A DNA stretch of 64,000 nt from Symbiodinium natans (lineage: Eukaryota; Sar; Dinophyceae; Suessiales; Symbiodiniaceae): the NCBI GenBank assembly GCA_905221605.1, contig CAJNDS010002069.1, positions 284,541-348,540 of the forward strand, given 5' to 3'. Below are positions 57,310 to 64,000 of the stretch, one piece after another. Position 1 is the stretch's first letter. Each line of letters starts with the position of its first letter. The translations under genes and the position numbers were made by a program. A model generated the notes under the pieces. It saw only the letters and a list, made by a program, of their open reading frames with translations, did not search any database and was not told where the DNA came from.

Positions 57310-57592
57310 CCTGCACTGCAAAGCCGGTATGTGTTTTCAAGATCTCGTGCCCCCCAGGGCCCAGGCGGTGGAGTTGCTGTTCTCCCGTTCCCTTGTGCAA
57401 TCCCGGCCTGTTCTGAGTTCGTTTGCAGTTGTGGAGCCCTGAACTCTAAACCCTAAACCCGCGGCGCACGCGACGCCACACGCCGCATCTGCCGCTGGGG
57501 GACTGGGACACTGCCAGGAAGATCCTCATTGCGACCGAGACGTTCGCGATGGGAGTGAATATGCCGGCACGAAGTGTGATCTTCACAGCCTG
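57310..57592 (+). CDS. Ski2/Mtr4-family RNA helicase fragment (motif V exon and the exon before it)
   Basis: Exon ending at 57396 encodes AQAVELLFSRSLV. The next, 57518-57592, encodes [20 protein letters not shown] followed by IFTA. Together they match the Ski2/Mtr4 block '[33 protein letters not shown]' (superfamily 2 helicase motif V). An upstream piece GLHCKAG (about 57312-57332) may be the 'GVHHAGL' region. These helicases feed RNA to the exosome. The reading frame requires the intron 57397-57517 to start with GC, and that intron contains CCCTAAACCC. I did not find the QMxGRAGRRG exon downstream or the DEVH exon upstream, so this may be a partial or dispersed gene. Confidence 0.8.
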
Positions 57593-57764
57593 GGCCGCTT
57601 GTGGAAATTGTGCTCAGAGTTGTTTGGGATAAAGGGAGCCCCAAAGTTGGGATCAATGCACGCTGTGTGACCCGTAAAACCTCAAAGTTCCTCCTACGCC
57701 CGAAAGAGGGAGTGCCTGGAGCATCTCCGAGCACCACAGGAGCCCTTAACCGATTCAGCCTCCC

Positions 57765-58145
57765 CTAAACCCTCAACCCTAAACCCTGGGCAACCGTTCA
57801 AACTTGGACTTCTTGCTCCTCAAGCAGGTTTTCCCTCGTAGGGCTTCAGGGCACGGAATCTCAGGTTGTGGGCAGCAACCCCCAAACCCTAAACCCCCAA
57901 CCCTAAAACCTAAACCCTAAACCCTAAATCCTAAATCCTAAAAAACGTAAACCCAAAGCCTTAAACCCGAAACCCTAAACCCTAAACCCTGAACCCCTGA
58001 CACCCTGAACTTCAAAACTCTGAAGCCCCATAGAACCCCGAAAGCACGAGCCTTAGGCGGTCGCAGCCCTAAAGCCTAAACCGAATCTGAATCTCACAGC
58101 TCGAACTCAAAGGGGCTTCCTCTACCAAAACCTTAAACCCTAAAC
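57765..58145 (-). repeat. Degenerate CCCTAAA tracts
   Basis: CCCTAAA/CCTAAATC/CCCCAAAC words at 57765-57790, 57880-57990 and 58125-58148. Isolated copies continue to about 58640. Confidence 0.8.
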
Positions 58146-58149
58146 CCTA

Positions 58150-58980
58150 CCCTTTCCAACCCATGAAGGACGCTCCAGCGTCCGAAACCACCCGCAAAAC
58201 ACCGCAGATGACGGGGGGGTCGAAGGGTCAGTGGCCGGATGGCCCATGTGCACCCCCCCAGACCAAGAAGGGGGTCTGACATCCGAGAATGAGCGATTTT
58301 GGGCTGTGGCGGGGATACCTCCCACCGAAGGAGAAACGACCAGCAAGATCATGAAGAGAAGGTGGGACTCAGCCCAGTAGAGGTGGTCGCGTATGGGTTT
58401 TTGGTTTAGGAACTCTGAACTCTAAACCCCTGTACTAGACGTTGAGAAACCCTAGATCCTCAAAAGCCCCCTTCCCAGACCCCTGGGAGGATCCAGGATC
58501 CAAAAAGTAGAACCCCCCCAAATAGCACGTCGAGCAAACACCTGGAAAAAAAGGACCAATAAAAGCTCGACTTTGACCGACTCTATCAAGCCCCACCAAG
58601 CCTCCAAACCCTAAACCCTACACCCTAAACCCTCAACCCTGAAGTTAAGCTTGTGGTTTAAATCCCGGCCCTGCCTTAATCGATGTCTTCAAGGTCTGCC
58701 TGAAGACTTCCTTCTGGTCCCTGAGTGGTCCGTGGATCGCGACCCAGCAATGTGGGATTTTGCAGGGTGAGCCTTAAGCCTTAAGATAAGCAACCGTGCG
58801 AAACGATCGAAGCCATTCAAAACTGCCAGCCCGTACAGCAAACCCTCCCTAAACTGCACGCCCTCTAGGATGCCCAGTAGTTCCTTTATTCCCTTCTTGG
58901 GCCCCTTTAAGCATTGGCAGCCTTAGAAAAGAGGTAGGTCCCTGGGATGACCTGAGGCAATGGGAAGCTCTGCCATGGTC
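58150..58980. other. Stretch without a recognisable gene
   Basis: No frame on either strand shows a family motif. Short CCCTAAA runs lie at 58605-58635. Confidence 0.5.
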
Positions 58981-58984
58981 TCTA

Positions 58985-59165
58985 GTCCCGACCCGAGACT
59001 TGGGGACCCTAAACGGGTTTAGGGTCCCCAAAAATTAGGATTCCGTTTATAGTAGGGACCCCCAATAAGGGACCCCTGGAAATAGACCCCCAACTAGTAG
59101 GATTCCTTGAAAGAAAGGACCTCAATAAGGTGCCCTAATCTCCGGAAACCCCCACTTGGGGGTTG
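58985..59165 (-). repeat. Dispersed introner-like repeat, copy 5 (compound)
   Basis: Two partial units, then GTAGGATTCCTTGAAAGAAA, GGACCTCAATAAGGTGCCCT and AATCTCCGGAAACCCCCA. This aligns with 1455-1512 and 33150-33200. Confidence 0.6.
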
Positions 59166-59173
59166 TTGCAGGG

Positions 59174-59697
59174 CTGGCGTTTGCAAGGGTTCGCAGGGGT
59201 TAGCTACGTCTTGCAAAGGTGTTTTCCATCTTTGGGCTTCTGGGCTTCAGAGACCACGGGGCCTCGTTTCTGACAGATTGCTCGGTTCGAAGAGCTTGCT
59301 CCGCCAGCTTTGCCCGCGCGACACTCAAACAACCAACACCTCAACACAAGGCACCCGGCCACACCCACGGAGTTGCAAACTGAGGTGCCTTCACAGCCGC
59401 GGCTTTCTCCCGAAGCTGTGGCGGCAGCTGGTCCTGCTGGCGTTTGCAAGGGTTCGCAGGGGTTAGCTACGTCTTGCAAAGGTGTTTTCCATCTTTGGGC
59501 TTCTGGGCTTCAGAGACCACGGGGCCTCGTTTCTGACAGATTGCTCGGTTCGAATAGCTTGCTCCGCTTTGCCCGCGCGACACACAAACAACCAACACCT
59601 CAACACAAGGCACCCGGCCACACCCGCGGAGTTGCAAACTGAGGTGCCTTCACAGCCGCGGCTTTCTCCCGAAGCTGTGGCTGCAGCTGGTCCTGAC
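59174..59697 (+). repeat. 263-bp tandem duplication
   Basis: Two head-to-tail units start CTGGCGTTTGCAAGGGTTCG at 59174 and 59437, nearly identical (small indel at CGCCAGCTTTGC). A plus-strand frame leaves the second unit as TEVPSQPRLSPEAVAAAGPD...PTHVDPLKFCDARTSES, so it may duplicate an exon. Confidence 0.85.
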
Positions 59698-59879
59698 ATC
59701 AGGACCCTCGAGCCGACGCACGTGGACCCACTGAAGTTCTGCGATGCCAGGACAAGCGAATCCATCGGTTCCATCCTTGTCTCTGGGTTTTTTGCTCAGG
59801 AATTAATTTGGGATGTTCTGTTGTTTTGGATAAAGCAGGGGGGGTGAGGGCCCCCTTCACGGGGACTTGCGGAGTGAGG

Positions 59880-60550
59880 ACCTCCATTTTCTCTTTCTGT
59901 TTTCAAAGAATTACGGGCAGTAGTATAAACCTTGAAAGCATACTGGCACAAAACAGCCGAGGTGAGGTCGTGGGGCCTTAGCGGCTTCAGCCGCGGTTCC
60001 GCGATGCGGGCTTCTCAGTCTCTCTATATTGGGTGAGTTGGAGGTTTCCTCTCGGCTCCAGAAGCTTATAATCACGAATGCACAACACAGCCAGCCGCAC
60101 ATCTGCCCCAAACATACAGGCTGCTCGAAATATCAAATGACACGAGGAAACAAGCCCCAACTTGCGAAAAGGAGTTGTGCTTGTTCAACCCCAAGAGCTG
60201 AAACGGAAATGGACACCAAAAAACGTCAGGTCACATCATCTGACAACAACCTCCACGGCGGAAAAGCCTGCCTCAAGCTATTTAACTGGAGCTTGCATTT
60301 TCTTTGAGAAAAAGCGAAGCTGGTTCGGACTCCTCGAAGATGAAGCCCAACAGAGATGGCAGGCCTGATGGCAGGCCTCGTGGCAGTTGGGAAGGAGACC
60401 GAGGGTGGGGTGGGGGTTCGAAAGGTTGCAGATTGTAGTGTGAAGTTGACCTGAATCCTCCAGGTATACCCCATAACGACGCTCTTAGGGCCTCTAAGGG
60501 CAGCTTATTGGGTTTTAAAGGTGTGGCTCTGGCCTCTTTTTCTAAAGGTG
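59880..60550. other. Stretch without a recognisable gene
   Basis: Open plus-strand frames at 60029-60370 show no family motif. Nothing assignable. Confidence 0.4.
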
Positions 60551-60569
60551 TGGCTCGGCTTGGTTTGAA

Positions 60570-60840
60570 GAGGCGGCAAATACTGCAAATAGCAGTATTT
60601 CAATTTCTGTGGTTGCAGAGGCTGCAAATACTGTAATTAGCAGCATCTCTGCTTTTTTCAGAGGCTGCAAATTTTGCAAGTAGCAGCATCTCTGCATTTT
60701 CAGAGGCTGCAAGTACTGTAAATAGCAGCATGTCTGACTTTGCAGAAGCTGCAAACACTGTATGGTACATAGCAGCATGAGTTTTCAAACGCTGCAAAAA
60801 ACTGCAAAGAACGGCATTCATGCTGCAAATGCTGGGAATA
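60570..60840 (+). repeat. About 43-bp minisatellite (AGGCTGCAAATACTG...AGCAGCAT)
   Basis: Units starting (A/C)GGCTGCAA occur at about 60574, 60617, 60660 and 60702, then decay to GCTGCAA words by 60840. Core: AGGCTGCAAATACTGTAAAT, then AGCAGCATCTCTGC. Confidence 0.8.
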
Positions 60841-60879
60841 AAACAAACGGAAGGGAGGTTTTGGACAATTCTCACTCAA

Positions 60880-61760
60880 ATATACAGCTCACAGCATAAT
60901 TTCATATGTGCAAATGTAAAATTTATACGTATCTGGGAAGATTCCAAGTTCATAGTTTGTTGAGGGTTTTATAAAATTTTACTCAACGCATTTAATAGTC
61001 ATGAGTTGGCAAATGCATCAATAATAATTTGTTTTCATTTATTTGATTAATTTGATTACGATGATATTTAAACAACGATGAAAATCATTGTTAGTAAAAT
61101 TCGTTTTTTGTTTCATTTTTATGTAAGTATGATAATTCATTACAATATTTAAAAACATTTTTCTTTGAATAATCATGTATAACAAAATAATTCTCATAAA
61201 AAATATATATATATATATATATGTCTTTTTGAAGCACGTAGATACATCAGAGTTTTTTCTTTTTGTTGTTTTGTGTTTTTTCTTTCCTTGTTTTTTCTTT
61301 CTTTTTTTTCTTTTCTTCTTTTTTCTTTTTTGCTTGTACTTTCATTTCAGTTTTCGTTTCTTTGTTTTTTGTTTTTGTTTTTGTTAAGATTTTATTTGTA
61401 AATGATATGATAAACCGTGATAATCAAATAATAATATGAACAATAAGAAGTTGGATCAGTACATAAGTTTTTCAACCAAAAATGAGTTGAATTGCAAGAC
61501 TCACTACAAACATTTACAAGGAGTAGGATTAAACAAAAAACTAACAGTCTCAAAGTAACACATGATCAAAGTTTAAGGTTACTTTGATACGTTGTTGCTT
61601 GTTATTGACTCAGTTAGCGTCTTGTCTGTCAAAAAAGGAAAAAAAATGATTCTATTTTTAAATGAACTGATCTTTAGTAACATAAGCATCAACTAATCTT
61701 AATAATATTTTGGCATGTCCTTGTTTCATTTTTAATTTATTTTTTAATTCATGGAATCAT
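60880..61760. other. AT-rich island of foreign composition
   Basis: About 880 bp in which A and T strongly dominate, in contrast to the GC-balanced flanks. It includes an (AT)n run (61203-61222) and a T/C-only tract (about 61250-61385). Short frames only. No organellar gene motif is recognised. It ends where repeat family A begins. Confidence 0.75.
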
Positions 61761-62300
61761 ATGCTTTGACGCAAGCTTGCACGGCGTAGAAAAGCAGGGG
61801 GGTTGGGGAAGGCGCCCCCCATTCAATGCTCGAACGATGCGTTTAGAAGGATTCAGTTTGCACGGCTTAAAACAATGGAGGGGTTGGGGGGGTCGCAGCC
61901 CCGCCCCCATTTGCAAACACAATGCTCGCCCGGTGGGTTTGGAAGGCATTCGCATGCTCCGAAGCGGTTTGAAATAGATGTATATGCTTTGAAGCAAGCT
62001 CTGCACGGCTTAAGACGTACCGCTTACATCAGCGGAGGGTTCAGGGCACAACCCGCCCCCCCCCCCGTTTGCAAACACAACGCTCGCCCCATGGGTTTGG
62101 ACGGGAATCATATGCTTTGACGAAAGCTTGCAGGCCCCCACATTTGCAAACACAATGCTCGCGCGATGGGTCTGGAAAGGATCCAGACCCTGCGCAGATA
62201 AAAGAAACACCGGGGAGGCGGGGGGGTCGCGACCATTTGCAAACAGAATGCTCACATCGTGAGGTTTGGAATCATATGCTTTGACGCAAGCGGGCACGGG
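61745..62300 (-). repeat. Tandem repeat family A, inverted relative to 44.3 kb
   Basis: Repeats of ATATGCTTTGACGCAAGC, TGCACGGCTTAAAAC, a G/C run and CATTTGCAAACACAATGCTC, then GC(C/G)CGATGGGTTTGGA. These are the reverse complement of the units at 44327-44740. Confidence 0.85.
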
Positions 62301-62384
62301 CCTAAAAAACAGGGGCTTTGAAGCGGCTTGGATTGGTTCTTTGAAGAACGCTTTGCGCGGCTTAAGAAATGGACGAGAGGACGA

Positions 62385-62592
62385 CCAAGGCGACCAGAGC
62401 CAGAGGACCACAGGACCACGGGACCATGGGACCACGGACCAGGACCAGAGGACTGGAGGACCAGGAGAGGAGCGGAAGATCAGAGGATTAGAGGACCAAA
62501 GGACCAGAGGACCAAAGGACATTAAAGGACCAAAGGACAAGAGGACCACTGGACCACGGACCAGAGGACCAGAGGACCAAGGGACCCGAGCC
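62385..62592 (+). repeat. GGACCA-rich repeat block
   Basis: Degenerate hexamer to octamer repeats of GGACCA(G/C)AGGACCA. Reverse complement of the smaller block at 42705-42780. Confidence 0.85.
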
Positions 62593-62599
62593 ACACCTT

Positions 62600-63090
62600 T
62601 TAAAGAAAAGAAGCCCGAGCCACACCTACAAAAAAAAACTTGGGGCCCCTTATTGAGCATCTTAAAGGGTAGTTGGTTTTGTGCTTTTTGGCTTTTTATC
62701 CATGATTTCTGATTGTGTGTTTTTCGCGCTTGCGGTGTGTTATCTGAGGTTGACGTGTTTTTGTTGTTCTTGAGTCTTGGGGGGTGTTTTGTTTGTCAAT
62801 GTGTACGCGCGCGTGCGCGTGCGTTTTGAGTTCTGCTGGGGTTGGGGGCTGAGTTGCTAGGGCTTGCACGGTCTGAAACTTATGGGGTTTGGGGGCGGGG
62901 GGCTGATAGGGTGATTTCGGCTTATACTTATTGGGTGTATAGGGTTTTTTTTTGGGTTTGCATAGGGTTTGGGGTTTGTGGCTTAGGGTTTTTTCGCTGA
63001 GGTTCAGGCATCTGGACCCTGCTCCACGTGCTGCTGCACCACTCGCTCCTGCTTGGGTTCGAGGTTTGGGGTTTCAGGGGTTTAGGGCTT
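62600..63090. other. G/T-rich stretch without a gene
   Basis: TG-rich with an alternating purine-pyrimidine run (GCGCGCGTGCGCGTGCG, about 62806-62823) and TTTAGGG-like words near 62985 and 63080. No coding signal. Confidence 0.5.
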
Positions 63091-63619
63091 TGGTGTTAAG
63101 GGTTCACTTGCTGCAATATACGCCTGGTGGTACAGGGCTGAAGTTGTGAAGAGATCGGAAACTTCAACATTGAACCAACAACGCCAGTAGCTCTACATTG
63201 AAACACATCGAACTTCCTGAAGCGCCTAAACGCATCTGCCTGCTGCAGCTTAGGGTTCAGGGTTTTGCGCTGAGGGCTCAAGGCTGTGTAAGTCGGGCTT
63301 CCGAGCTGATTGCTCGCAGAGACCAATCCCAACCAGCATTCGGGCAGACACTGCTTACTCACTCGACAACAGCATGCCGACATTGTGCAGACAAACGTGT
63401 CAGTGAGGTCTGAAGCAGCATAGAGTTCGCTTTCAATTCGGGTCCCCCCTTTGAAGCACTCCTTCCTAACAGGATCCCGCGCAACAGTGGCCGAAAAGGA
63501 AGCACCTCCCCCCGTTTTTGAACAGCCTCTGGATAATCCTGCTCTGCGGACGCCTATGAGAAGCGATTCCGGCACCAAATAATCGGATCTTGAACAACCC
63601 GAGACTGGACCCTTGGGCC

Positions 63620-63884
63620 GACGCCGCAGCAGATGCGAAGCAAGAAGCGGGGGTCTCGAATGGCTTGGGCGAGATCTTTCTTTGCGGACTTTTACCTCCT
63701 CTACCTTTGCAAGAACAGCCCGAATACATAACCAAAAACACACGTACCTCCAAACGTAGTCTTGAAGAGCGAGCGCAAGCTGTGAAGGCTGTAAGGGGAC
63801 TCTGCGGAAGCAGAATTCTGACTGAAATTGAACATTTTTGGCATAAAAATCCCATAAATCCCTCCGTAGCTCAAAAAACCGCAT
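63620..63884 (-). CDS. Unidentified minus-strand exons
   Basis: ELRRDLWDFYAKNVQFQSEF continuing CFRRVPLQPSQLALALQDYV (63875-63755) ends at a good donor (TGGAG|GTACGTG). KDLAQAIRDPRFLLRICCG (about 63680-63625) may be the next exon. The composition is clearly coding. Family unknown. Confidence 0.45.
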
Positions 63885-64000
63885 CCAATTCGCCCAAGAG
63901 GGATTCTGCTACAGCTTGTGGTATGTAGGGTCTGCAGTCCTCAGGGATGAACGAGGCCATACCGGCGTTCTGCGCCTCTCCCAAAGCCTGACACATGACA

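Noticed and set aside
61175-61387. 70-codon Phe/Cys-rich frame
   Set aside because: It is a translation of the (AT)n and T/C-only tract in the AT-rich island.
63096-63884. 262-codon minus-strand frame read as one protein
   Set aside because: Its first 40 codons look real but are followed by a good splice donor, and the later part contains TTTAGGG-like words. I kept only the upper part as exons.

Overview
The window looks like nuclear DNA of a dinoflagellate. I infer this from the combination of features and cannot place the species. Coding sequence is broken into many short exons that only make sense as conserved eukaryotic proteins when read together. Acceptors are AG|G. Donors include GT, GC and, in one well-constrained case, GA. 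TTTAGGG arrays sit inside introns, dispersed repeats and microsatellites are plentiful, and almost all recognisable genes lie on one strand. No classical promoter, bacterial operon, tRNA, rRNA or CRISPR array is visible. Most long open frames are chance frames or microsatellite translations. The gene calls rest on conserved motifs I translated by eye, so exon borders are approximate unless given exactly.

Layout, read along the minus strand from high to low coordinates. At 63.1-63.9 kb there is an unidentified coding fragment. At 46.9-53 kb there are coiled-coil and other unidentified exons around a huge CA/CAGA satellite with a 100-N gap (48889-48988). At 39.3-39.6 kb there is a short unidentified piece. 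At 38.4-30.8 kb lies a complete-looking CMGC/CDK-type protein kinase in about 14 exons. At 28.6-23.9 kb lies the N-terminal (ATPase/transducer) half of a eukaryotic DNA topoisomerase II. At 23.4-16 kb lies a Prp38-type pre-mRNA splicing factor. At 15.8-11.9 kb the topoisomerase II resumes exactly where it stopped (TOPRIM domain through the KYYKGLGTS region). At 11.67-8.95 kb lies an AMP-binding adenylate-forming enzyme with C-terminal membrane segments. At 8.0-6.4 kb lies a bacterial-type TrmN6/YfiC-like methyltransferase whose intron holds about 20 TTTAGGG units. At 4.6-3.9 kb lie a carrier-protein-like and a condensation-like segment, followed by unidentified exons to about 0.9 kb.

The plus strand carries one clear gene fragment: a Ski2/Mtr4-family RNA helicase at 57.3-57.6 kb, with possible plus-strand exons at 55.8 and 59.7 kb. 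Kb 42-46 and 57.4-62.6 are repeat-rich. They hold degenerate telomere-like DNA, a tandem array of roughly 410-bp units, a repeat family shared in inverted orientation between 44.3 and 61.7 kb, and an AT-rich island at 60.9-61.75 kb that is unlike the rest.

The most unusual points are four. Topoisomerase II is interrupted by a complete splicing-factor gene on the same strand, and it lacks its DNA-cleavage domain before the next gene begins. Telomeric arrays lie within introns of several unrelated genes. Short inverted-repeat elements sit in introns or between GT and AG. The kinase catalytic loop has an altered HRD motif. The genes are housekeeping functions (DNA topology, splicing, cell-cycle or transcription kinase, RNA helicase, RNA or small-molecule modification) and I see no pathway linking them.
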